Of a DNA stretch of 64,000 bases, positions 48,598-61,153 are shown one piece after another. Made by a program: the position numbers and the translations under genes. Location of the stretch: assembly GCA_008933995.1 (NCBI GenBank), contig WARS01000045.1, forward strand, positions 62,001 to 126,000. Reading direction: 5' to 3'. Every line of letters starts with the position of its first letter. The stretch's first letter is position 1. Source of the DNA: Datnioides undecimradiatus (Eukaryota > Chordata > Actinopteri > Lobotiformes > Datnioididae). The notes under the pieces were generated by a model. That model was not told where the DNA came from. It did no database searches and saw only the letters and a list, made by a program, of their open reading frames with translations.

Positions 48598-50446
48598 CCT
48601 CAATGACAAAAATGAGACGTGGCTGACATGCCTGTGACACACCATTAGAGAATGAAAACAAATAAAATGCAATCGTCTGCAAACAGTTGAGGAAACGCGT
48701 GGAAGAAACACAGACTGCAAATTTGCCAGTTGAATCTCCTGCCAGAATGCAGTTTTCCCAAGACTGAATTCATTCAGACCGCGCTGTATAACAAGGGGTG
48801 GACCTGATAAACATGCACAGGTTCCAGTTAGAGCAGAAAGCTTTTTATTTCCAGGGACATTTTGTTGTGTTTTTCTTAAGTCTGGTGAACGATCAAAATC
48901 CCAAATTCTCTCTTCAAACACCTTCGCAGCTTTTTCATGTGCTGAGCATGTGTTTTTGAATCATCTGACAAACTTTGCTACGAACCAGCGGTGTTTCCCC
49001 TTGAAAAAGTTTCTCACTGGGTGCAAAAACCATTGAAAAGCCTCTAGGTAAGACCGCGTGGCGCTACAACTATTGCTTTGAAACCAATGCAAATTAAATG
49101 CTTTCAGGAAATAGTGAAGGCACCTCTTGCAGCGCTGCTTGCCTATTTTCATAGAATCTGTTACCGATGTGAGAGCCCTGCTACATTCCCAGAGTCTTTT
49201 CTTGTCTCTCAGTCCTGTTTGCTTCCTGCCTGCCGCGACCCTGGGACAGAGGAGGGCCGCTGAAAAACCCCATTTCATCTAAAGGCCGTGGTGGAACGAG
49301 AGGAATGCGCTCGTCTCTAACTTCCCTCAGCCCACAGAACCCCATGGAGAGATGCTGTTACACAACCAAATGAAAAAGAGAAAAAAGGGGCAGGAGGGAG
49401 GAAAATAACAATAACTCCATCTGCCCCAAAGAGAGAGAACAGGCTATTTGAGTAAATATGCTGCCCTTTTGCTTCGCTCGCCTCTCGGAGCCGAGCCGAA
49501 ATGCTGCTATTAAATATGCAGGCTAGATTCCCCCCTTATTCAAGGAAATCACCACCTTTGCTAATGGAATGGTATTGGAGAGGAACTGCGTTTCCACGGC
49601 TTGGATAATTATCAACGAGGTCCCGTATCGCCAACTGTGTTTATGAATTAGCAATGGTTATTCATGATATTGTGCTCAGAGTAGGGTGAAAATACATAAG
49701 TGAATACTAAGCGAGCACACCAACAGAAACGATGCTAAAGGGTCCTGAGGGGGCTTTCTCTGCCATCCATTAGTCTTCCCTGTAAGGCAAAGCTTAACGA
49801 GCTCCTCGGGCTGGGAGGCTGGCCATTGAAGGAGAGGGAGCAGAGTAAATTATGAATGCGAGAGCTCCATTTAAAGCCAGACCACAATGAGCCCCCCCCC
49901 CAAAACACCCGTTATTAAGCTCATTTCCACTTTTCCTCTTTGATTCTGTTTGACACTCTCGCAAAACACAGGTGTAGTATGCCAATAAAAATAATCAAGG
50001 AAATGTAATAAATAGTAAATATACTGTATCTATAAAAAGCAAGTTGTCAAACTAGGTCACACCCGTGGTGCAGTTAAAGAGGCTCCCCACTAAAAAATGA
50101 GGATTTACATTCAGGCTGTTTGTTTTGGAGCACTGCCCAGTCCTCCAGGGCAGAACCGTCCATATTTCTCCTGCGGGTGATCCATCACTTAAAATAAAAA
50201 CAAAAAAAAACAACAACAACACAAACAACAAACAGATATCCTGACCTTCCTTCCTCAGGCGGATATTAGATACTCATTAAAAGTCACCTGAAACAATTTG
50301 AACCAAATTGATTTCATTATAGGACTCGGCACGACACGCAAGGCCCCCACGTCTGATAGCTCAGCGGGAAATTTACAAAGTTAATTAGAAAAAAATTGAT
50401 TTTCATATAATACCCACCCCCCTCCCCCCTCCCGCCACTTTACTTT

Positions 50447-50474
50447 ATGTCACTTTACCATGGTAAAGTGACAT
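50447..50474. repeat. Perfect 28-nt palindrome
   Basis: The left arm ATGTCACTTTACCA is followed without spacer by its exact reverse complement TGGTAAAGTGACAT. A partial extra copy of the arm (CACTTTACTTTATG) precedes it. No transposon ends or target-site duplication are obvious. Confidence 0.9.
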
Positions 50475-50603
50475 GGAGAGGGGCTTGTTCACATGCGGCA
50501 GCAGCAGCAGCGGTGCTCAGTGTGCATGGGAACACAGCAGGTTAGAGGCTTGAACACTGTAAGTGGAGTTGGAAAATTTATTCCAGCTTTCAGTGGTTAA
50601 CAG

Positions 50604-50606
<3 letters not shown>

Positions 50607-50642
<36 letters not shown>
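50607..50642. repeat. (TG)n microsatellite
   Basis: A perfect TG array of about 18 units. Confidence 0.96.
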
Positions 50643-50643
<1 letters not shown>

Positions 50644-51671
50644 CTATGACAGATTGTGTAATAGCATGTTAAGGTAGTGTTCTTTCCCCCCAAACTCGCA
50701 CTCACCAACATCTCTTAACCTTTTCACCTTTTTGTATGCATACCCCGACCACCCCCACCCACCATCACCACCTTGTTTTTCCTCACACCTCAATATAGCG
50801 GTCACAGCAGCAGCAGCAGACGTGGCCTTAATTTTCTCCTGTAATGAATGTGTGCCTCCACTCTTCCACCCCGCTGTGAAGGCTTCCCCAGAAATGGGCT
50901 CCTCGACCTGGGTGAGGGGCCCTGGAAATTGGCTTCCCTCCCCCCACAGCCCCTCCAGGTCACCCTTCGGGAGGCCCCAGGCTCTCTGAGTTCGGGCCAG
51001 GCCTCCCATCTCCAGAGCCCAGACTGGGAATCAATCACTGAAACTGGCTGGGAACACGAGGTGAGGGGGGGGGGCTGGGTCGATCAATGAGAGGCTCCGG
51101 GCCTGTGGGAGCCCTGATGCATGGCCTAACTGTACATACACACCTCTGACTCACACTTAACTCCACCTTTCACTTTCATTATCGCTGAGCTCCAGGGCAG
51201 CTATGTTTACGCTGGGCTGGCTGTGCCAGACCATATGAATAGCATATGACTGAGAAAATTGAGTGATATCTGCAATTAAATTGAACTTAATTAGATTTAG
51301 ACATGATCACGCTGAAAATCACTGTGACTATGTACATCTCCTGTAAAGCAGCCAACCCATTTTTCATTTTCATCAGCTCATATGAAAGAAGAAAATTAAA
51401 CAGCAGCTGAAACTGCCTGTTATTCAAGTCAGCATTTAGTAACAATGCAGCCACATACGTTACCTAAACCAGAGCAAGCCAGTCCATGACCAGAATGTGG
51501 ATCATGAAATGTTTTACACACTGAACCTTGACCGACCCCTTATGCTCAGGTTTTTATTAAAGGCCAGACATATTAAAGGTATGCCCATATTTCCCAGGAG
51601 AGGCTACAGATCCTTTGGCTGCAACTACACACAGATTTCACCATGTGATAGGATCGGTGACATAAGGTGTG

Positions 51672-51673
51672 CA

Positions 51674-51704
<31 letters not shown>
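51672..51704. repeat. (TG)n microsatellite
   Basis: A TG array of about 14 units ending in GCGCG. Confidence 0.92.
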
Positions 51705-51705
<1 letters not shown>

Positions 51706-52314
51706 TTAGTATTTATTGTATGTATTCACCCACATGGCAAATTTTCATGGCAGAAGGAGTACATCTATATATTTATAATCTTGCAAAATACGGGTGCAGA
51801 TAAAAATGATTCTAAACAACAATATGTGAGTTAACTATGTTTATGGATATAAATGTGTGTAGATGTATGAATGCACACACACACATCAGTGTATTCACTA
51901 ACTGTAAATGCACAGCATGTCTGTGAATGTCTGCCAGTATCAGTAAAACATGTGTATAAGTATTTTGTATGTGTGTGTGTGAGCGTGTGATCAGTGCGTA
52001 CCATCTGTGTCCAGATGTTGCGTAGAGAGCCGGCTGCGTGGACAGCCAGACAGTTGGCAGGCCTTCTGACAGGCCTGTGTTCCTTATTGATAGAGGGATC
52101 ACAGAGACAGAAGAGTCAGCCGTGCTCAGCTAGACCACAATATTGTCCTCGCTGCTGTTATTCATCGCAGTCAGCCAGGAGAAAATGGGATGTTCTGAGC
52201 CAAGTTTATAGCTGTCAGATCTGGGCCAAATAGGAGTTGAATAGGTTTCAAACATTTGGAAAACAGCATGAGGAACGTTTGATTTGTCATACAGATGCAG
52301 CCAGATTCTTGTGC

Positions 52315-52383
52315 CAGAGCTGAAGAATTTCATTGTATTTCAATTCTGACAAGGATTTTTAATGCAGATGACAATAAAGCCGG
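52315..52383 (+). repeat. Non-LTR-type 3' tail remnant
   Basis: The stretch AATTTCATTGTATTTCAATT, followed about 25 nt later by GATGACAATAAAGCC, resembles the 3' end of a common fish retroposon, in which a GACAATAAAG word closes the element. It is diverged, with an insertion between the two words. The family is not assigned. Confidence 0.4.
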
Positions 52384-53729
52384 AGCTGGAGTGCGCAGCC
52401 CTGTGCATCGGGGTGAGCGGCAGCAAGGGCCAACATGTTGACGGGAGTGGTTAGACTGGTTCCTGTGTGTTTGTGGAGGTGAGATTGAGTCACGGTGCAG
52501 CAAACCCAAAAATATTTAAGCAATTTACTGACTGCAACTCGTACCTTTGCTTGATCCAGTCATCTTAAATCAAATCCTTCAACTATTTGAAGCCATTGTC
52601 ATAAGAGCAACACAGATTCTCTGCTTTTTGGATTTCATAAAAGGCAACTGACAACTTTGTTTCCATTAATGCCTTACAGAACTGTCTCCCTGACCTCGCA
52701 CCTCGTGCCATCTTTCTTCCTTGGCTCCTGCCAGAGTTATGGAGCAGGGCCGACGTTTATGGAGGGCAGACCCTTTTCCCGGAGCTTTGATCCAGAAAGT
52801 TCTACAGCCTATAGTTTTGCAGGGGTCATCCAAGAGGAGCCATGTGGGCAGCAGTGTGTGTAAGTGAAAGCACATTGAGCAGCTCATTTTAAAGCAGAGC
52901 CTCAACGCGGAGGCTAGCACAAAAGGGCCTTGGATGACTTGAGGGGTTATAAGGTGCATGTAGGGTGTGTGCATGTGTCTGCAAAGGCTAAGCTCTGCCT
53001 ACTTGTGCGGGTGTGGGAAACGGAAGAGATACACAGAACTAATCCATGAGAAACAAATCACGCAAAAATGAAAACAAAGCGCTAGAAAATAGCGAATCGC
53101 AGGCCAACCCAAAATTTCATCAGGCAATATCACAGCTCTCATATCTGTCATCTCTCTTTCATCAAACCCCTACATCCCCTATACAAATTATTCATGCCAC
53201 AAGCTAAATGTATTCATACCATTCTGTTTACTTTATTACTCCACTTTTATTCTGCTCTTTTCCCCACATTTGTTTACAAGAATAAAAGCCTACTCTGACA
53301 CAATTATCCCTCTGCACAACAAAAATAAATCACAGCGCTTGCACACACATCATTCACATTCAAAGAGCACAGCTAAATTATAGATGGCCCCTTTCTCCCC
53401 AAATATGCATTTCATTAGCATTTCCTTCGCTTGTTGTCTTTTTTTTCCCCTTCTGCCCGCCTGCACGCACGACCCACCGATATGCGTGTGTGTGTTTGCG
53501 TGCATGCGTGGGTGTGTGTGGATGACTGGAGAATGGGAACAGACTTGCAGCAAAGCAGGACGCGTCCCCTTTCCCAAGCCTAATTTAGGATTCAATTACA
53601 ATACTCTTTAAAAAGCGTCGACTTCGCAATTAATTATTTTAAGATTAGCCTGACAGTAATGGGCCTCCCACCGACGCCAGCCAGCGCAAGACTGGCCGCC
53701 TGCACCCCAGGACCACTCTGTCTCTCTGC

Positions 53730-53753
53730 ATATATATATATATATATATACAC
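53730..53753. repeat. (AT)n microsatellite
   Basis: A pure AT array of about 11 units ending in a few CA steps. Confidence 0.93.
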
Positions 53754-53949
53754 ACCTTTCTCTTTCCCTTTCTCCCCTTCACACTCCTCGCCCACTTCTC
53801 TCCATCTTCCTCTCCTGAGGAAAAAAAGAGATAAATCTTTCTCCTCCTCACCTTCACTCCCTCCCTCTGTCCTTTCTGTTTCTACATCCTCTCAATGCTG
53901 CCTCACACTTTGTTTCTTTCCTTGTTGTTTTTGTTTTTTTTCCTTTGTT

Positions 53950-54230
53950 ACTTTGCGTCGTGCTCTGATCTCCTTGGCGGTTGCGGCGCAATTGATATTG
54001 CTTCAGTAAGGCGGGCTGCTTTTTACGAGTCACAAGGGCCTTCTCCCACGTCCTCCCGCGTCCCCGGGAAATGCTGACGGATGAGCCCCGCGACAATGTG
54101 CGCACGCACATAAACACCCGCACCCGAACACCCATGCGCGTACACAACCGTCTGTCACCGCTGCTGCCAGGCGTAAGCGAAAAAACACGCCGTCCTCCTC
54201 CGCCTGCTTTGATTGGAGCCAAGCGAAGCA
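53950..54230. promoter_or_regulatory. CpG-dense block in intron 1, possible alternative promoter
   Basis: By eye there are about 30 CpGs in 280 nt, with words such as GCGGCGCAA, CCCGCGTCCCCGGG and CCGCGACAATGTGCGCACGC. On the minus strand, the direction of arid1b, the block begins with a CCAAT box (CTCCAATCAAAG; the plus-strand ATTGG lies at 54212-54216). This is the densest CpG patch I noticed in the window. A small intragenic CpG island with a CCAAT box would suit an alternative first exon or enhancer, but no first exon with a start codon and good donor was identified. Confidence 0.3.
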
Positions 54231-57200
54231 TTTTTTCTCTCCCCCCTTCCTCTCAGCCACTGCCGCTTTTCCTCCCACCCTTCACCACTACCACCCTTCC
54301 AACCCAACCCGTTCTTTTTTCTTTCCTCGTTTCGGAAATGAATGTCATCATCCATCCCCTTTCTCCCCCCGGGCAAACCTCAGCCCAAGCCCCCGATTCT
54401 GTTTATTTAAATATTTGATATGTAAGCAGTCATAAAATAAATGTCAGAAGAGGGAAAGGGAATGGATATGCGGGGTGTGGGGAAAGAGGCCATTATGGGT
54501 AATGGTTTCTGATGTACGTCGCAGCCTCCACAGTGTAACCCGTCCCCCACCACCACCACCACCACCTCAACCCCTCCATGCAGACAAACCTGCACATGAC
54601 TGAGCTGAGAGATGCTGAAGCAACAGGGGAATAGATGGTGCAGGGGAATGTACAGTCTAAATGGGTGTGTGTGCCAGGAAGGCAGAGAAGCAACAGCTAC
54701 ACACACACACACAGTGACACACTTGTTCGACTAGCGGTATGGAAAATAGGCCCTCCCATGCACAATTGACTTCTAATACATTGTATACTCCTCAAACCAT
54801 CCATTTACCAGGCATTGCAATTTCAAGGGCCCTGAAAGAAGCACTTCGCCAGCACTTTACAAAATACCTTAAAAAAATCTCCAGCCTCTACAAATGCTCC
54901 CTCTCACTAACTGCCAATTCTAGCATGTCTGTTAAAGTGACAACACAGCCTTGTTGCCTGCTATATTGAACATCGCTTTATTGACTTGCCAGGATTTCCA
55001 TGTTGGACACAAGACCCGGTGCTACCTACTGTTTAGACACTCCGCCGCCAACGCCATTACAAAACACACACATAAACACATCTCTCTGGTTGTGTGCTCA
55101 CGTGTGACTCTCCCAGCTAGTGGCACCCAAAGGATTACACGACTGTGACAATTTCACCCAGGAACTGATAAAAAAAAAAAAAAAAAAGGAGGGGGGGGTG
55201 AATAAATCAAGCGCAGCCGCTGAGAAAGAGACAGAGGCAGAGTAGGAGAGTCTCTCAGTGAACAACCTTGAGTTTCTCCTTGATGCTGAGATGCTAAAAT
55301 ACTGCTAATCAGCACAAAAAAAAAATTCCCCAATTAAGAACAAAAAAATCATCACAAAATGTTCATTAGTGCTGATGGTATATTGGTTTGGCATTTCAGG
55401 GCCTTTTATTCGCAGACCTTTGCCTAACGAGCTCCCTGGCCACAGCAAAGGCCTGCCGGCGGGGTGGGGTGGGGGGGTGACATCACATCAGGGGTCAAAA
55501 GTCAAAGAGAGGTGTTGCCGGCTGTTGACCTCCGTCACCTCTAAACGCTCAAACCTGCTGAATCCCCCTGTGATTTTCCCATCTGTCAGCTCGCAGGAAT
55601 GTGCACAGGGACATACACTTGCACCTTTGCCTTATGACGTGCATGTAACACAAACACATGCATCTTAAACATCCCATAAGCACCCACTTGTAACCTTAAT
55701 ACTCATATTCACATGTGCGCACATTACATCACTTTGATAAGACATATATGCAGAAACATGACACACACACTTGCACATACATCGATCACACATCCAACCG
55801 CTTCCCTCCCACACACAAAAATACACACTTTTCTGCACATATATACCTAAATCTCCTCCACGCGCACACGCCTACAAGTCCCCTCTGCCCCCTCCAGAGT
55901 CCGGGTCAGGGTGCCCTCCAGAGCGCCTCGCCCTCACCGCTGTTAATTACCACTAATTGGCCCCGCTCGTTTTTTCCCCCTGCTATAATGGAACCATTCA
56001 TCTTTACTACTTAATGAGTAGGCACCCTAGTCACCAGGCAAGGTCACCCACAACTAGCATCCAAAAGACAGAAAAGACAGAGACTTGGAAACAACTAGTG
56101 GGGAAAAAAGAGGAGCAAAGAGAGATGGAGACGTTGTTTATGCTTTAAAATACAGAGGAGAACATGTGAATATGCAGAAGTTTCCATGCATGACTCTGCT
56201 TTTTGGAATATGGCCAATGTGTATAAAAAAAAAAAAAGTTGAGAAATGTCTGAGAGCTGTGGGAGTCTGCAGTGTCCAACGCAAACCACAACACACACAG
56301 GGAATTTCCAAAGACAGACTAATTAAAATACCCGTTATGCAAGTGAAAACAATGGATCCCTCAAAACAACGCTGGGAGCGCAGACTCGCGCAGTCAGAAC
56401 GAGCAGTAAATATAGAAATGTATTATTTTTTTGGTTTCAGAAATGCAGTCAGAGGCCCTTCTCCGGCTTATGCACACATAATTATCAAAACAATCACTCC
56501 GACTGTCAGCGCAGACTCCGGGCCCAGCGGGTGAGAGGGCAACATGTTAGCCGCTATAAAGCATCTAATTAACACAGAATGCCTTAAATATTGGCCCATC
56601 AGTTGCTCTGTATTCGTGTCTGTGGTGAGTCCCGAAAGAAGATTGCAACTAACACAAGTATTTTAAAAATGATGTAGATTCTGTCCATAAAAATGCCCAC
56701 TGATGCACTTTATTTGTCTGACTTTAATAAATTATTGCCAAATTGAGTCTCCCCAGTGAATTAGAAGATGACTTCACAACACAAAACAAACTATTGACAA
56801 ACCGGGGTCAAGCACGTCAGACAAGACAGCAATCTCTTCTCACTTTGAGTCGCTGCTAGCTCTGCATGCCTTCATTCTGTCACTACAGTGGAGCAGAAGA
56901 CTGTTTCAGGTTCAAGCATCATAATTTGTCCCAGAGAGTTGTGCCAAAATCTGACAACCAGCCATTTCCCTTGGAAACATCTTTCCATCAGAGAAGTGCC
57001 ATTGTGTTGTAGTTCCTCCATTCAGTCTCACGCAGAGTAGCAGAAGCGAGCAGTCATGTGCTCCTGCAGCACTGTGGCGATCAGCCCGGCACAGCGATGT
57101 TTGTAAATGGGACAGTTGTCTATGGATTATGTTAATGTGGTATTCCACACTCCCCTCTGGCATGTGTCTGACATTACAGTAACCTTTGCATGTTTAGCCA

Positions 57201-58355
57201 ACAGTAACTATGGATGTTCATTGAGTAGGGAGACGCACACCCATGCATGCACTTATGAACACGCACACACAGTCACAGTTGCACAGGGAGATTAACTGTG
57301 AACAGCAAACATCTGCTCTTGCGCACCGTATCGATATCCTTTGGCAGAATTAACATCTTAAAGAAATAAGACATTTAAACTTCAAAATAAAGTTCACTTG
57401 TGTTGTCGATATCTAATCCAGTTCATCCGGTTTGTGTCAGAGGAGTGGCTGGAATGCAGAGCAGAAGTCTGGCCGTATAAGAGAGAAATACCAAGTAAAA
57501 AAATGAGAGAAATACCAGAATAAATATCTGCACTCCACACCCACTGCAACACAGAGCTCAAAAAGTTCTAACATAACGTTCTCTCCCACGTACAGTGTCC
57601 CTTGTGAGCAGTGTCAGATATGGGTGTGTGTATGTCCACTGTGCATATGTCATATGTGGAAGAGGATGTGGTGTGAAGTTGCTTCTTAAATTGCTGAGAT
57701 AAAATTGATCTAAATTAGGGAGCGTTCAGCCAGGAGTGACCACGAGTGTCCTGTTGTGTCTATAAATCACTGATACATCCACACAACAGCTCTGTTCACA
57801 CACACGCCTGTACACACACACACACACACATGCAGTAAGATCTTAGGTTTGGCAGGAAAAGGAAAAAAGATGAACGGAACATGTTGTGGCTGGGAAAATA
57901 CATGGCTGACCAGTCAACACAAAAGACAGAGAGATGCACACACACAGGTGTATGTTTAAGAGCGTGTATGTGCACGTGTGTGTGGTAGAAAAAAGACAAA
58001 AAAAGAGATTTCTGAGAGAAGAAGAGACGACCCCGATGTAAGAGACAAAACTCATCAGCAGAAACTCAGTGCATCGTCCGTGTCCCATCGTTTTTCTATT
58101 TTTGTCTCTCTGTGCTTCACAAACGACAGACAGCTCCTCGCTGGTGCTGTTTGGTTGTATTTTTTTTTTAACTGAGCAAATGGTCCCACCGTGCCAGCGC
58201 TGATTAGGATCAACTCAAACCAAACAGCAAGACGTGTGACTGGAGTGCACAGTCTACAGTGTGGAAACAGAGACGAGTGCAGGGGCTTTGATGTGTTAAG
58301 TGATGGATGATGGCGATGGTGATGATTGTGGTGATGATGATGATCATTTTCTCAC

Positions 58356-58418
58356 CGGCTGATAAGAGGAGGGGGAGAGGATGGTGGCGGTTGGAAGTTC
58401 ATACATGAAGCCAGGCAC
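58356..58418 (-). other. Candidate 63-nt cassette exon in arid1b intron 1
   Basis: Read on the minus strand, an acceptor-like TGCTGTGTGTAG is followed by 63 nt with no stop and then CCG/GTGAGA, a good donor. The 21 codons read VPGFMYELPTATILSPSSYQP-like composition (Pro, Ser and Tyr), in the same phase 0 as all three recognised exons, so inclusion would keep the frame between exon 1 and exon 2. The acceptor is poor in pyrimidines. I cannot match the peptide to a known ARID1B isoform. It could be a conserved alternative exon or a chance frame; without an alignment I give it less than even odds. Confidence 0.3.
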
Positions 58419-60209
58419 CTACACACAGCATATGGATTACATATGGGCTTCTTTGTAAACATGCATTTACGTTTTTGTGCCACCTAATGCACATGGTCAA
58501 ATATTGTAAAAAGCTATCAATTTAAAAAAAAATATTTAAGTCGTACCAAAGCAAATGCATCCCCACCATATTATACTGAATGAACATAAAAAGGCAGAAT
58601 TGTGACCACAAAACAAGAACACTCTTATCTGAACATTTCTACAATTTTGTGATAAGCAGATTGTTTGGTCTGTAGACCAAATAAAGCTCAAGGTAAAAGA
58701 TTCTCACAGTCTAAATAAAAAGAGAGAGTGACAATTAGGTCCATTATACGGAGAGGACGGAGATGCAAAAATGTCCTGCTGAGTGAATTAATTGCATTCA
58801 TTTCTGCAATCAAAAAAGTGTTAATATCTAGAGGGACTGACCCATATGTTTCCCCATTTCTCTTGTGCTGTCCAGAGAGGGGAGAGAAAAGGCAGCGGAG
58901 GGAGCGGCGACAGTAAGCAGGGCAGTATTTCAGTGTTTGGTGGCCCACAGATCTGCTCAGTATAGTGTATAAATATTCGATAGGATACGCTGGCTGTCTA
59001 AATACCTCTGAACTGACTGCCGGTCCCTTGAGAGACCCAGCTAGCTACTGAGCGCCAGGGACATGAGGCAGATAAAAGAGGAGAGACCATATTTAGAGTG
59101 AAAACACAGAGAGAACAAAAAGAAATGACTGCAAAAGTGAAAGCAAACTGCGTGGTGGACCATCTGTTTAGTAAGTACAGAACTGTTATTTAACTGTTAT
59201 ACATTTACTTAGCAAATATACAATGAGAGAAGAAAGAAAGAAAAAAGAAAGACAGACAGAGAGAAAGAACGATCCCCCCTCCTCTGGGATAGAGGGGGAG
59301 AAGGGGGGTCTTTCCTTTCAGCAGCTCCACGTGGCTAATTAGCATATGTGAAGGTCAGGGTGGTGGCAGCAGGGGGGAGGGGGGTGTTGGGGTGCCACCG
59401 CAGCACCCACTGCCATGAGACCTGGCGCCCCGCCAGCCACACACACACTACTGAGGGGAGGAAACCCAATATATCTGTGTGTGTGAGAGGCTAACAACTC
59501 ATAAATACTTCTTTTTCCGTGCATCATTCACAAGGCCGCAGCTCCAGAGGGAGAGGATTTTAACTATGCTGACATTTGCCAGAGTTCAGATACTGATTCT
59601 CTCTCTCTCTTCCTCTGTCTCTATGAACTCAGCCAGGCCCATTCCTCAGAAGTCAGCAGCCCTCCATGTGACTCACTTCAAATATCGCCTGCATTTCTAC
59701 ATCCCTGGCCTTCCTATACTCTGTTTACAGAGAGAACACGGGCAGCTAAGTCTCAGTGCTGGCTGGCCACAAAAACACCTGATGAAATTATATCTGCTTA
59801 AAGTTTGAATCCTTCTTTGGTCTGTGATAAATATCAACAGTAATGCACTGGTTGCATAAATAATTACAAATGCAATATTTCTGCTGTTGGAACTCAGAAA
59901 AGTCCTAAGTGTGTCCTTGCACACATTGTTATTACATGATTATAATAATAGTGACAAGAGCTTTTCCTTGATTCAGTTTTCAGTTCTGAGGAGCTTTAGC
60001 TGGCAGTTGTAAATGTGCACAAAAATGAAAAAAATCCTGTTTCTTCATTTGAACTCACTTTATTTTGCTTTTGACGAAGTCACTGCGATAAAAAAGGTCA
60101 GTTTTCTGAAAGCAGTAGCGATATGGGTTGTATTTGTAACCAATCTATTGCTCATTATGTAACTGCATATCAGATCTGTGATTTGAAAAAAAAAACCAAA
60201 AACCAAAAA

Positions 60210-60229
60210 ACTACATATCCCAGAATGCC
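60210..60229 (+). promoter_or_regulatory. ZNF143/THAP11-like site
   Basis: ACTACATATCCCAGAATGCC differs at two positions from the well-known vertebrate promoter motif ACTACAATTCCCAGAATGC. It follows an A-rich stretch and stands alone, without a CpG patch. Confidence 0.35.
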
Positions 60230-60986
60230 AGAGGATGGCTACAGTTTTCTTATGCAGTCATCATGAGGAGTATTGAGTGCTGCTCTCACAGTCTGAGGAA
60301 GGCTGAGAAATGAAATTGAAATGACTTTCAGATCAAATTAAAAAGAAAACCTTGGACTCCTCCGTCCACACGGAAAAGTCAAATTCTCCCGTATGCACAA
60401 TTAACTTTCTTCCCCCAAAAACTGCTTTCGTTTTGACTTTTCTGCTCCCTCCTGACACCGGCAGTTTGGATAAGACAGAGCTGAGAAACAGCTGACACCA
60501 AATCGACGCCCGCTCGCAGTAATTAAATCCTTTCTTCAGGGCATTTACACATCAACCTTTAACTCCAGGGGATGCTGTGAGTGCAGAGTGGGGCCAGGCA
60601 AAAAAAAAACCAAAACAAAAAACTACAATTATTTTATCAGCTAGCTATGAATACAAGAGCTAACGTCCAGTGACGCAACTGGACATCTATTTTTTAAATT
60701 CCTATTTTTTTCAAAAAATCTGTATTAATTGGCGTTTTGTGGAAACCGCATGCAGACCAGGGATAACCCCAGCCTGCCAATTACCTTCGCAGGCTCTGTG
60801 TTTCATCCAAGGAAGATGAAAAACGCTGCGCAGGGCCCTTATCGGACGCAACAGAGCAAATTAAAATTTCACTCTAGTGTTGCTAATCAGCAGTGCGCTG
60901 GCTGGCCAAGACAGAGATGTAAACAAAACAACGTAAACAAACGACTGACAGGAGGGGGCAGAGAGCGGGAGAGCAAGAGAGCAAGC

Positions 60987-61048
<62 letters not shown>
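60987..61048. repeat. (GA)n microsatellite
   Basis: About 30 GA units with one AAA interruption. With the CA array at 61122-61148 it accounts for the spurious 218-residue plus-strand frame (60729-61385). Confidence 0.96.
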
Positions 61049-61049
<1 letters not shown>

Positions 61050-61121
61050 GGTGAGAGGGGTGGGGTTGAGGTTGGACTGCTTAGTGCTGACAAAGGGGCT
61101 TTAGGCTTCTCCTGCTTGCAT

Positions 61122-61122
61122 G

Positions 61123-61148
<26 letters not shown>
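61122..61148. repeat. (CA)n microsatellite
   Basis: A perfect CA array of about 13 units. Confidence 0.93.
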
Positions 61149-61153
<5 letters not shown>

